Source: GWB1-37-8 sp964603935
GTDB taxonomy: Bacteria > Patescibacteriota > Microgenomatia > Levybacterales > UBA12049
Assembly (NCBI GenBank): GCA_964603935.1
Contig: CAZRWL010000018.1
Coordinates: 1 to 19,861 of the forward strand
Direction: 5' to 3'
Length of the DNA: 19,861 nucleotides
The notes under the pieces are model-generated. The model was not told the DNA's origin. It saw nothing but the letters and a program-made list of their open reading frames with translations, and did no database searches. This document shows positions 6,400 to 13,559 of this stretch, piece after piece (within the stretch, counting starts at the first letter, position 1; every line of letters begins with the position of its first letter). The position numbers and the translations under genes were made by a program.

Positions 6400-6999
6400 T
6401 TAAAAGTTTGTAGGTCTATAGCCACGACGCCTGGCCTCGTCTGTGCCAGACGGAGACTGTGGTTTTGCGGGCTCATTATTGCCTTCTGCTATTTTTTGAA
6501 AATCTTCAACAATTGTATTGTACCGTGTATTTAAATTGTTTTGGACGGGAGCTATATGCTTATCAACAACCACTATTTCAGAAATTAGGGATGTACCCCC
6601 TGCTACCTCATACTTGGGGTCAAAAAAGAACCTTTTGCCAACGGTCAATTTATTATCTGCTTGCGCCTCCCATTCCAAAGTACTTACGGGCGGTACGGCT
6701 CCTTGCCATGTTTTTGGTTCCGCTATAGTCTTTGCATTTCCCAATTTAAATCTATCCTCTGATTTTTCAAGATGATAAATATTCCCGGAGACTGTTCTGA
6801 AATAAACCTCTTTGGTTGGAATAGCAGTTTTACCTCTTCCAAAAATATCCTTAATGCTTACTTCCTGGCCTTGCTCTCTCAATTCCCATCCCAAACTATC
6901 TCCTCCTGCTAAAACTTGAGGGAATTTATCGAGGTTATTCTCCTGAAGTTGCGGGTTTTCCGGCTTTACGGGTTCTGATGGAATATTTCCTTCTGCCAT
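6400..6999 (-). CDS. Stand-alone copy of the PP2C-associated domain, 199 aa
   Basis: The function is unknown, but residues 22-171 are clearly paralogous to residues 81-227 of the PP2C phosphatase at 2295-3842. Shared blocks in the same order are LDKFPQV-AG, LG-E-(5)-GQ-V---D-FG, FRT-SGNIY-L, KL--A--I, N-L-VG--F, TS-I-E--VVD and I-EDF--IA. A short Pro/Glu-rich N-terminus and an Arg-rich tail (DEARRRGYRPTNF) flank the domain. No phosphatase motifs, signal peptide or membrane segment are present. It has the best promoter of the region and should be made from a leaderless mRNA. It could be a regulator or competing partner of the phosphatase, or a binding module for the same ligand; both are inference. 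Confidence 0.75.
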   Translation of the reverse strand: MAEGNIPSEPVKPENPQLQENNLDKFPQVLAGGDSLGWELREQGQEVSIKDIFGRGKTAIPTKEVYFRTVSGNIYHLEKSEDRFKLGNAKTIAEPKTWQGAVPPVSTLEWEAQADNKLTVGKRFFFDPKYEVAGGTSLISEIVVVDKHIAPVQNNLNTRYNTIVEDFQKIAEGNNEPAKPQSPSGTDEARRRGYRPTNF

Positions 7000-7007
7000 A
7001 TAAGATT

Positions 7008-7036
7008 AATCTACTCCCATTTGTATTAGTTGTCAA
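7008..7036 (-). promoter_or_regulatory. Consensus minus-strand promoter of the 6400-6999 gene
   Basis: Minus strand: TTGACA (7031-7036), exactly 17-nt spacer, TAGATT (7008-7013), 8 nt to the ATG at 6999. No room for a Shine-Dalgarno. Confidence 0.75.
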
Positions 7037-7068
7037 TGCTTTTCAAAAATGCTACGATAAGACTATTC

Positions 7069-7152
7069 GTGTCATCCTGAATTTATTTCAGGATCTCGTT
7101 TTTTTTGAGATGCTGAAACAAGCGAAGTGCCCGAAGGGCATTCAGCATGACA
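7069..7152. repeat. Palindromic repeat element, copy 1
   Basis: Begins GTGTCATCCTGAA and ends TTCAGCATGACA, with an inner inverted pair (CCTGAAT...ATTTCAGG; GAGATGCTGAA) and CCCGAAGGG in the middle. The same GTCATnCCGAA / CAGnnTGACA framework recurs at 8601-8705 and 14175-14297. It lies directly upstream of the Wzy-type gene and includes an ATG at 7147 in frame with that gene. Confidence 0.7.
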
Positions 7153-7161
7153 GGAACAAAT

Positions 7162-9618
7162 ATGATTAGAATTTGCAGCCGCATTATCGAATATTCTTTC
7201 TACAGCTTATTCCTGCTCGTTCCTCTGGCTTTCACGGATAAGACCTCGGAGCTTTTTGAATTAAATAAAATGTGGCTTACATGGGGATTAACAATAATCA
7301 TCGGCATGGCCTGGTTTACGAAAATGATCCTACAAAAAAGAATTACCTTTCAACGGACACCGCTGGATATTCCAATCGGACTTTTTCTCGCCTCTCAAAT
7401 CATTTCCACTATTTTTTCCCTGGATGTTCATACTTCTTTCTGGGGATATTATTCCCGCTTCAACGGCGGCCTGCTTTCCACTATTGCTTACATTTTCTTG
7501 TACTATGCGCTCTTGAGCAATTTTGCAGAGGGCGGCACGACAGGAAGGGCTCCCGACAGCGCGCATCTGAGCAAAGCCGAAGGAGCACTGGCGGGAGGGA
7601 AAGTCGGGACAGGACCCGCTGCAAAAATGGTTAAAAGACTTTTATTTATAAGCTTAACCTCCGGTCTTATCGTTGCCCTCTGGGGGCTTCCCTCTCATTT
7701 CGGCTATGATCCGACTTGCTTTATTTTCAGGGGAACTTTTGATGTCTCCTGCTGGACAGCGGATTTTATGCCCAAAGTCAGAATTTTCTCAACCTTGGGC
7801 CAGCCCGCATGGCTCGCAGCCTACCTCGCAATCTTAATCCCAATCGCCATCGCGTTTGTAATTAAAAATCACAATTTCAAAATTACAAATCCCAAACAAA
7901 TCCAAAATAACAATAATCAAAATTCAAAACGTTTTGAAAATTGTAATTTATTTGGAGCTTGGAATTTGAAATTTGTAATTTTTACAGGACTTACAGTCCT
8001 GTTTTACATTGATCTTCTCTATACCCGCGCGCGGGCGGGAATTTTGGGAATCTGGATCGCGCTTATATTTTTCGCCGCTTTCTATGTTTTTTATTACGGC
8101 AAAAAATCTTTATTCTTAAATCTTAAACTTGCCTTGACAACAGGCAGGTCGTTAATCTTAATTCTGGCGCTTGCTACTTTTATTATCGGCACTCCCTTTA
8201 GCCAGCTAAATTTATTTTCATTAGACGGGGTAAAAAGCGGTTTTGAAAAATTACAAACTAAAAAAATCAAAACGGACAATGCCAAACCTGCGGCTCAAAA
8301 AGAAGCTGCACAGCAATCTTTTGAAGCAGGGGGAACGGAATCTGCAGATATAAGGCGTTATGTTTGGGCAGGAGCGGTAAATGCCTGGAAAGCAAATCCA
8401 ATTTTTGGCACAGGAGTTGAAACATTTGCTTTTGCTTATTACAAATACAAGCCTGTTGGCCAAAACTTAACCTCCGAATGGAATTTCCTCTACAACAAAG
8501 CGCACAACGAATACCTAAATTATCTTGCGACAACAGGATTGTTCGGTTTAGGAACATACTTGGGAATGATAGTTTTTTTTCTTACGATTACTCTAAAACA
8601 TGTCATGCCGAATTCATTTCAGCATCTCAATACACTCAAGAGTGAGACCCTGAAACCCTCCAAGAGGACTTTCCTCAGCGGAGGTGGCGCAGTTCAGGGT
8701 GACAAGGATAAACTTTTAACCCTTGCTCTTCTCGCATCCTATATCTCCATCCTCATCACCAACTTCTTCGGCTTCTCTGTTGTGATGACTAATATTTACT
8801 TATTTATGATTCCTGCTTTTCTCTTTGTCTTAACAGGCATGATTAAACCAGAGTTATCTGAGCAATCTATTAACTCATCCGCGAAGATCAATAATTATGG
8901 ATCAGGCAATTTATATCAGTGGACTGGAATTTTCTTCATAGCTATGGCTTCTTTATTCATGCTCTCAAGTTTATTCCGTTTCTGGCGTGCTGACATAACG
9001 TTTGCTCTGGGCTACAATTTAGACCGCGCCGGAGAATACCAACAGGCTTATCCCCATTTACATAAAGCTGTGGAATTAAGAAAATCGGAACCTGTTTTTA
9101 AAGATGAACTTTCAATCAATAACGCTATTGTTGCCGCGGGACTGCTCGCTCAAAAAGACAGCAAAACTCCGGAGCAAACAATCTCAACTGCTTCCGCCCT
9201 GACTCAGGAGGCAATCAATGTAAGTAACGAAATAGTTTCAAAATATCAAAACAATGCTGTTTTCTGGAAAACGCGGACAAAACTCTTTTATACTCTTTCG
9301 CAGGTTGATTCCCGCTATTTTCCGCGCGCGCTTGACGCAATTACAAAAGCTCACAGTCTTGCCCCAAACGACGCAAATATTCTATATAATCTTGGAGTTT
9401 TACATGGACAAAACAATGATATCGCAAAAGGAATTGAAACTCTGGAAACAACAGTAAGACTCAAGCCTGATTACAGAGATGCTCAATACGCATTGGGGCT
9501 TTTTTACAATGAAGCCGGCCAAAAAGAAAAAGCAATAAAACAGATGCAATATATTTTGGATAAGATTTCTCCCGGTGATTCCGGCGCCAAAGAATCTCTC
9601 AAGACTTGGAAGAAATAA
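7162..9618 (+). CDS. Wzy/O-antigen-ligase-type membrane protein with C-terminal TPRs, 818 aa
   Basis: Polytopic protein with about 12 hydrophobic segments through residue ~600, then a TPR region (~605-810; LDRAGEYQQAYPHLHKAVEL, ILYNLGVLHGQNNDIAKGIE, AQYALGLFYNEAGQKEKAIK). The Wzy_C hallmark KAHNEYLNYLATTGLFGLGT lies near residue 450 after a long extracytoplasmic loop. The family polymerises O-antigen, ligates it to lipid A, or transfers glycans to protein; which one cannot be read here. I chose ATG 7162 (MIRICSRII), with AGGA 6 nt upstream, because the ATG at 7147 lies in a repeat element. Three stretches look like in-frame repeat insertions: ~residues 121-155 (GC-rich), ~234-275 (AT-rich palindrome) and ~481-515 (GTCAT element). 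All fall in predicted loops. Genes downstream suggest surface proteins as substrates. Confidence 0.85.
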   Translation: MIRICSRIIEYSFYSLFLLVPLAFTDKTSELFELNKMWLTWGLTIIIGMAWFTKMILQKRITFQRTPLDIPIGLFLASQIISTIFSLDVHTSFWGYYSRFNGGLLSTIAYIFLYYALLSNFAEGGTTGRAPDSAHLSKAEGALAGGKVGTGPAAKMVKRLLFISLTSGLIVALWGLPSHFGYDPTCFIFRGTFDVSCWTADFMPKVRIFSTLGQPAWLAAYLAILIPIAIAFVIKNHNFKITNPKQIQNNNNQNSKRFENCNLFGAWNLKFVIFTGLTVLFYIDLLYTRARAGILGIWIALIFFAAFYVFYYGKKSLFLNLKLALTTGRSLILILALATFIIGTPFSQLNLFSLDGVKSGFEKLQTKKIKTDNAKPAAQKEAAQQSFEAGGTESADIRRYVWAGAVNAWKANPIFGTGVETFAFAYYKYKPVGQNLTSEWNFLYNKAHNEYLNYLATTGLFGLGTYLGMIVFFLTITLKHVMPNSFQHLNTLKSETLKPSKRTFLSGGGAVQGDKDKLLTLALLASYISILITNFFGFSVVMTNIYLFMIPAFLFVLTGMIKPELSEQSINSSAKINNYGSGNLYQWTGIFFIAMASLFMLSSLFRFWRADITFALGYNLDRAGEYQQAYPHLHKAVELRKSEPVFKDELSINNAIVAAGLLAQKDSKTPEQTISTASALTQEAINVSNEIVSKYQNNAVFWKTRTKLFYTLSQVDSRYFPRALDAITKAHSLAPNDANILYNLGVLHGQNNDIAKGIETLETTVRLKPDYRDAQYALGLFYNEAGQKEKAIKQMQYILDKISPGDSGAKESLKTWKK
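7521..7626. repeat. GC-rich inverted repeat inserted in frame in wzy-type gene
   Basis: Ends TTTTGCAG (7521-7528) and CTGCAAAA (7619-7626) are inverted; inside, TCCCGAC and GTCGGGA are also inverted. The DNA is far richer in G+C than the flanks and encodes Gly/Ala/Thr-rich sequence (GGTTGRAPDSAHLSKAEGAL) between membrane segments. Confidence 0.6.
7858..7985. repeat. AT-rich long inverted repeat inserted in frame in wzy-type gene
   Basis: Centred on a perfect 16-bp palindrome TTCAAAACGTTTTGAA (7923-7938), with long imperfect arms of the AATTACAAAT / ATTTGTAATT type. Encodes Asn/Lys-rich sequence (FKITNPKQIQNNNNQNSKRF). The same kind of element is intergenic at 16281-16415. Confidence 0.7.
8601..8705. 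repeat. Palindromic repeat element, copy 2, inside wzy-type gene
   Basis: Starts TGTCATGCCGAATT and ends TTCAGGGTGACA. Positions 8657-8697 (41 bp) are identical to 14250-14290 between def and fmt. Open in the host gene's frame, encoding HVMPNSFQHLNTLKSETLKP and SKRTFLSGGGAVQGDK. Confidence 0.8.
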
Positions 9619-9630
9619 GCCTCCTGGGAT

Positions 9631-9903
9631 TTAATCGGCCAGCTGAAGATTTTTTATTCCGGCAAAATCTTTTTTGTTAAACGTTAATAAAGAAAAACCA
9701 TTCAGTATGGCAGTAGCGGCGATAGCTGCATCAGCAAATCCAATGGGATGACTTAAATCTCTTATAATTCCGCCTGCAAATTTAGCGGTTTTCATATCAT
9801 ACGGTAAAATTTTTAGGTTATCCAGAATCATCCTTATGTCATTTTCTTTCCTTGAGTCCTGATTGCCTTTACCGCATTTGTCAAAAACTAAATTTACTAT
9901 CGG
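9631..9903 (-). pseudogene. N-terminally truncated PIN-domain toxin fragment
   Basis: The minus-strand frame encodes the C-terminal two thirds of a VapC-type PIN domain: ENDIRMILDNLKILPYDMKT, then IGFADAAIAATAILNG and FSLLTFNKKDFAGI, with the Asp of the GFADAAIA motif and the Asn and Asp of the last strand. The first catalytic Asp region (LxDTNxxI) is absent: upstream of the ATG at 9831 the frame stays open to 9903 but reads unlike a PIN N-terminus, then meets a TAG. No antitoxin gene is adjacent. It belongs to a different subgroup from the toxin at 4169. The dockerin gene's -35 box begins 3 bp past the fragment. Likely a relic. Confidence 0.7.
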
Positions 9904-9906
9904 CTA

Positions 9907-9933
9907 TTGACAAGATATATATATGCTTATATT
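9907..9933 (+). promoter_or_regulatory. Promoter of the dockerin-Wzy-dockerin operon
   Basis: TTGACA (9907-9912) with TATATT (9928-9933) at a short 15-nt spacing, 8 nt before the GTG at 9942. A TATTGA at 9930-9935 gives 17-nt spacing. Either way little or no leader is left. Confidence 0.5.
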
Positions 9934-9941
9934 GATAATGA

Positions 9942-11033
9942 GTGTTAAATCCTAAAGTATTTATTCAAAAAGCAAGGAGTTTTATTGCTGAAAACCCCAA
10001 AAGGGCGAAATTCATTGGCCTTATTGCTATTTTAGTTCTTCTTCCTCTTATAATAGTTACCGCTTTAACTGTCCAAAATCTCAAACAAAAAGCAAGCGAG
10101 TCGGATGTAATAAGAATTACTGACGCAAGCGGTAATCCTATTGCCTCAACAACTGATCCGAATGTTTTTATAGATATCAATTTACCTCCCGACTGGGTTC
10201 TTCCCGGCCAACCGTCAACAATGAATAATCTGGTAAGAAAAGCCTATGCCGTAGGTCAGTCTTGTGCCAATATTGGCCGGAATCTGTGCCCATCAGGGGA
10301 ATCTTGCACGTATAATTCCTGTGATGATGAGGGCAATTGTACTGGCACATGCCAGCCCAATCAAAATCAACAAGGCGACTATTCACAGGTTCCCGTAAAT
10401 ACACCAACACCCACTAGAGCCATGGCCCCAACTAGCGTTCCGCAACAACCCACCTCAATCCAGAACCAAATCCCCACTTATAATCCAATAAATAATAACA
10501 GTAATCCTGTCAGCGGAACTGTTAACAACCAAACACCAAGCATACACATTTTAAAATCCATTATAATGGCTACTACAGGTTATCCCAGTTTTTCTGTAAG
10601 TGGCATTGTCAATGCCGATGGAACTACAATGACAGATGTTATCCGCAATAACAAAACATTCCCTTTTTCGCTTAAGCTCTTAGATCCTTCGGAAAATTCA
10701 GCACAAAGAAGAGTCGATACCACATTAATCGCAGAAGACGGATTCCAACTTACTTTATCTGCAACTATAATTTTAAAACGCGCGCCGGGCGCCATTTCAG
10801 CCCCAGTCAGCTTTACTGCCCCAGTTGCTAATCCAAAATCCTTTTCTAAGTATGATCTTAATAGAGATGACACAGTTAATTGCAAAGATGCAAAGATTCT
10901 CATTGGACAATATGGGAAAAGAATAGCTGGTAATTCATCTGATTTAAATTTTGATGGAACAGTAGATAGCACCGACTATAACATAATTATAAGAAGCTTC
11001 ACTCCGGGCGATAGTACAGTATGTGAACAATAA
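9942..11033 (+). CDS. Membrane-anchored dockerin protein 1, 363 aa
   Basis: An N-terminal cytoplasmic stub (1-22) and a single membrane anchor (23-43) leave the rest outside. Residues ~51-80 (ASESDVIRITDASGNPI, DPNVFIDIN) begin a domain shared with the protein at 12332. A Cys-rich knot follows (107-137, six Cys), then a Pro/Thr/Asn/Gln linker (~145-200), a beta-rich domain (~200-290), and a type I dockerin-like pair at the C-terminus: calcium loops DLNRDDTVNCKD (305-316) and DLNFDGTVDSTD (334-345), both with acidic or Asn residues at 1, 3, 5, 9 and 12. Dockerins bind cohesins; a cohesin protein lies at 18374. GTG start, supported by alignment with the paralogue. The stop overlaps the next gene by 11 nt. 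Confidence 0.85.
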   Translation: MLNPKVFIQKARSFIAENPKRAKFIGLIAILVLLPLIIVTALTVQNLKQKASESDVIRITDASGNPIASTTDPNVFIDINLPPDWVLPGQPSTMNNLVRKAYAVGQSCANIGRNLCPSGESCTYNSCDDEGNCTGTCQPNQNQQGDYSQVPVNTPTPTRAMAPTSVPQQPTSIQNQIPTYNPINNNSNPVSGTVNNQTPSIHILKSIIMATTGYPSFSVSGIVNADGTTMTDVIRNNKTFPFSLKLLDPSENSAQRRVDTTLIAEDGFQLTLSATIILKRAPGAISAPVSFTAPVANPKSFSKYDLNRDDTVNCKDAKILIGQYGKRIAGNSSDLNFDGTVDSTDYNIIIRSFTPGDSTVCEQ

Positions 11034-12327
11034 GCCGCAAGTATATTTCCATCTTTTTTCCATCATATTTCAAGCATTGATTCTAGTTCTTCCTTTGATA
11101 TTTATTCCAAACATTTTTAATCCCTACGAATTCCCAAAATTTATATTTTTCGTAACAGCTGTATATTTATCCGTTGTATTTCTCGTTGCACACTGGTTTT
11201 TAAGGCAAAGCAGCAGGGGAATTTTCCCCAAGATAGATTTTGGCATTTTTCTTGTTTTGTGTTTTGGAATAGTCAATTTAATTTCGGATTTATTTGGAAT
11301 TAATCCAACAATTTCTATTTGGGGCAATACTTTCAGACGACAAGGATTTATAACTCTTATCTGCGGAGTAGTTATTTTCTTCCTGCTTCGTTCTCCATTG
11401 CTATTCAGCAAAATGCTCTCTATTTTTAGAAAAACCGCTGTGATAAGCGCCTTATTACTTGCATTATTCACTCTTTGGCAAGTAATCCAAATTAACATAT
11501 TTCATAATAATGATATTCCAACCTACAATGGAAGAATTGTCGGAACTCTGGGCAATCCAAATTTTTTAGGCGGTTACCTTGCCATGTTGCTCCCTTTTGT
11601 TTTGTGGTATCGGCAAAAAATCAACAGATTGCTGCAAATAATTATTATTTCTATCACTCTTCTGACCATTTTTTATACAGATTCGAGGGCGGCATACGCA
11701 GCTGTTTTATTTCTATTTTTAGTTTATGCCATCCGTTTCCTTTTAAAACTTCGTTTATCCAGAATCGCTGTTGTTTTTTTTCTTGTCTTATTTTTACTAG
11801 GATTATTTAAGTCTATAGACCTGCTTATTTATAAAAATATCGCATTCAATGACCCTCCGCCCATCATCAAAGAAGGGGGTTGTCCTGAAAGCTGGGCTAC
11901 AAAGTACCCGCTAAAAATAATTACGGATATTCACAATGCTATACCATCCTTCAAAAGAGAAGCGCCTTGCGATAGCCGATTTTTAATATGGACTATCGGA
12001 CTCGAAGCATTAAGTAAACAACCGTTTTTAGGATATGGGCAGGATAATTTCGAGCTGGCAATATCAAAAGCAAAAATGCATCGGGTTGATAATGCTCATA
12101 ATATTTTTCTGGAAACTGCCGTATCCTCGGGCATTGTCGGACTTTTGTTTTATTTGTTAATTCTTTTTCATGCGTTAAGAAAAGCTAATTTTGACATAAA
12201 AATGTCGCTTCTTGCATTTATTATTGTCGGACAATTTAACCCGCTCTCTATCGCCCAACTTGCTTTATTTTGGATACTCATGGGTTTTGCGCTTGAAATT
12301 AAAAGCAAAAAGATGTTAAATATATAA
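11023..12327 (+). CDS. Wzy/O-antigen-ligase-type membrane protein, 434 aa
   Basis: About ten to twelve hydrophobic segments with family motifs GTLGNPNFLGGYLAMLLPF, then YTDSRAAYAA, and the Wzy_C signature VDNAHNIFLETAVSSGIVGL. The large external loop (~270-345) precedes that signature, as expected. It lacks the TPR tail of the relative at 7162. Start GTG 11023 overlaps the upstream dockerin gene by 11 nt, and the next dockerin gene starts 4 nt after its stop, so all three are one operon. Members of the family polymerise or ligate glycans, including O-linked transfer to proteins. The Pro/Thr-rich linkers of the flanking genes make them candidate acceptors; that is inference from context. Confidence 0.85.
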   Translation: MNNKPQVYFHLFSIIFQALILVLPLIFIPNIFNPYEFPKFIFFVTAVYLSVVFLVAHWFLRQSSRGIFPKIDFGIFLVLCFGIVNLISDLFGINPTISIWGNTFRRQGFITLICGVVIFFLLRSPLLFSKMLSIFRKTAVISALLLALFTLWQVIQINIFHNNDIPTYNGRIVGTLGNPNFLGGYLAMLLPFVLWYRQKINRLLQIIIISITLLTIFYTDSRAAYAAVLFLFLVYAIRFLLKLRLSRIAVVFFLVLFLLGLFKSIDLLIYKNIAFNDPPPIIKEGGCPESWATKYPLKIITDIHNAIPSFKREAPCDSRFLIWTIGLEALSKQPFLGYGQDNFELAISKAKMHRVDNAHNIFLETAVSSGIVGLLFYLLILFHALRKANFDIKMSLLAFIIVGQFNPLSIAQLALFWILMGFALEIKSKKMLNI

Positions 12328-12331
12328 TTGG

Positions 12332-13519
12332 ATGGTTAAGGTTAAAGAATTTATCAACCGGATAAAATTTTTCTTGACGGTAAATCCCAAAAGAACAAAA
12401 TTTATTGGGATTATTGCTATTTTGGTTCTTCTTCCTCTCATAATCATTAGCGCTTTAACTGTCCAAAATCTTAAACAAAAAGCAAGCGAATCGGATGTGG
12501 TAAGAATAACTGACGCAAGCGGTAATCCCATTACCCAAACTTCCGATCCCAATGTCTTTATAGATATCAACCTAAGCGCTTCAACACAATGGACGCTTCC
12601 CAAATCATCAGCTAACAATAATTTAATAAAACAAGCGTACGCTGTAGGACAATCCTGCACAAGCAATAACGGAAAAGATTCCTGTCCCAAAGACGAAACT
12701 TGCAGCAATATCTCCTGCGATGAAGAAGAGTATTGCGCAGGTACATGCGAGGCTACAAAAAATCAGGACCAGCCCGCCAGCGCACCAGACAATTATTCCC
12801 AGCTTCCCGCATCAACTCCAACTCTTGCGCCAGCTATTATCGTTAACACTCCCACCCCAACGAAAAAACAAAATTCATGTTCCGATCTAGGCAATCTTTA
12901 TCAATGCGCTCGCTCCTGCGATTCTCTCGGAAACGGATGGAAAGAGCAAGCATCATGGACAAATGTTTCATGCCCAGCGATAAATGGAACAAATCAGCAG
13001 TGCTGTTATTATCAGCCGACCAGCTGGATTCTAAAAACAGTGTTCATTGAAAATAAAGATACTGACGGAAGTACAGGCGGAGACAGACCTAAAGAAATTA
13101 AGGTAACTGGCGGAAAGGATATCGCTCATATTCCCTGGAAATTAAATGATCTTCTTCCCGGCCAGACAAACGCTCAAAGAACAATGCAGGTTTTTTTAGG
13201 AGGAGACGGCCAAACCATAGCCTTCACCGTAACTGTGAATTTAATTAATCCGGATAACAAAACACCCGCTGTCTCACCCGCCCCGCCTGTTCAATCGGAT
13301 ACGCAACCAGCTCTGGCTCCAAACGATAATCCGATCAACTATGATCTTGACAATGACGGCGCAGTCAACTGCAAAGACACAAAAATTCTTTATGATCAGA
13401 TGGGAAAACAAGGATCCGATTTGTCGGCTGACTTCGACAAGGATAGAAAAATAACAGGGATTGATTTAAATGCTATTTTGAGAAATTATACTCAGGGCGA
13501 TACTGCCGCCTGCGACTAG
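12332..13519 (+). CDS. Membrane-anchored dockerin protein 2, 395 aa
   Basis: Paralogue of the 9942 protein. The anchor (23-43) and following ~30 residues are nearly identical (LTVQNLKQKASESDV-RITD), also at DNA level, showing duplication. The Cys knot (~109-138) is kept, then a Pro/Ala/Thr linker, an extra Cys-rich module (NSCSDLGNLYQCARSC ... NQQCCYYQ, ~180-225) absent from protein 1, and a beta-rich domain. The C-terminal dockerin-like pair has calcium loops DLDNDGAVNCKD (338-349) and DFDKDRKITGID (367-378), the second with an Arg in place of Gly. It should sit outside the cell, tethered by its N-terminus. It starts 4 nt after the Wzy-type gene. Confidence 0.85.
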   Translation: MVKVKEFINRIKFFLTVNPKRTKFIGIIAILVLLPLIIISALTVQNLKQKASESDVVRITDASGNPITQTSDPNVFIDINLSASTQWTLPKSSANNNLIKQAYAVGQSCTSNNGKDSCPKDETCSNISCDEEEYCAGTCEATKNQDQPASAPDNYSQLPASTPTLAPAIIVNTPTPTKKQNSCSDLGNLYQCARSCDSLGNGWKEQASWTNVSCPAINGTNQQCCYYQPTSWILKTVFIENKDTDGSTGGDRPKEIKVTGGKDIAHIPWKLNDLLPGQTNAQRTMQVFLGGDGQTIAFTVTVNLINPDNKTPAVSPAPPVQSDTQPALAPNDNPINYDLDNDGAVNCKDTKILYDQMGKQGSDLSADFDKDRKITGIDLNAILRNYTQGDTAACD

Positions 13520-13542
13520 GAGTTTCCCTTATCTTTCCCTTC

Positions 13543-13551
13543 TGATATAAT
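13543..13551 (+). promoter_or_regulatory. Extended -10 promoter of def
   Basis: TGATATAAT: a perfect TATAAT (13546-13551) with the TG extension, 8 nt before the ATG at 13560. There is no clear TTGACA upstream; the extended -10 would compensate. Predicts a leaderless def mRNA. Confidence 0.65.
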
Positions 13552-13559
13552 CTCTCTTA

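Noticed and set aside
10580..10972. 130-aa minus-strand frame opposite dockerin 1
   Set aside because: Shadow of a gene whose dockerin motifs are clear; no recognisable protein features.
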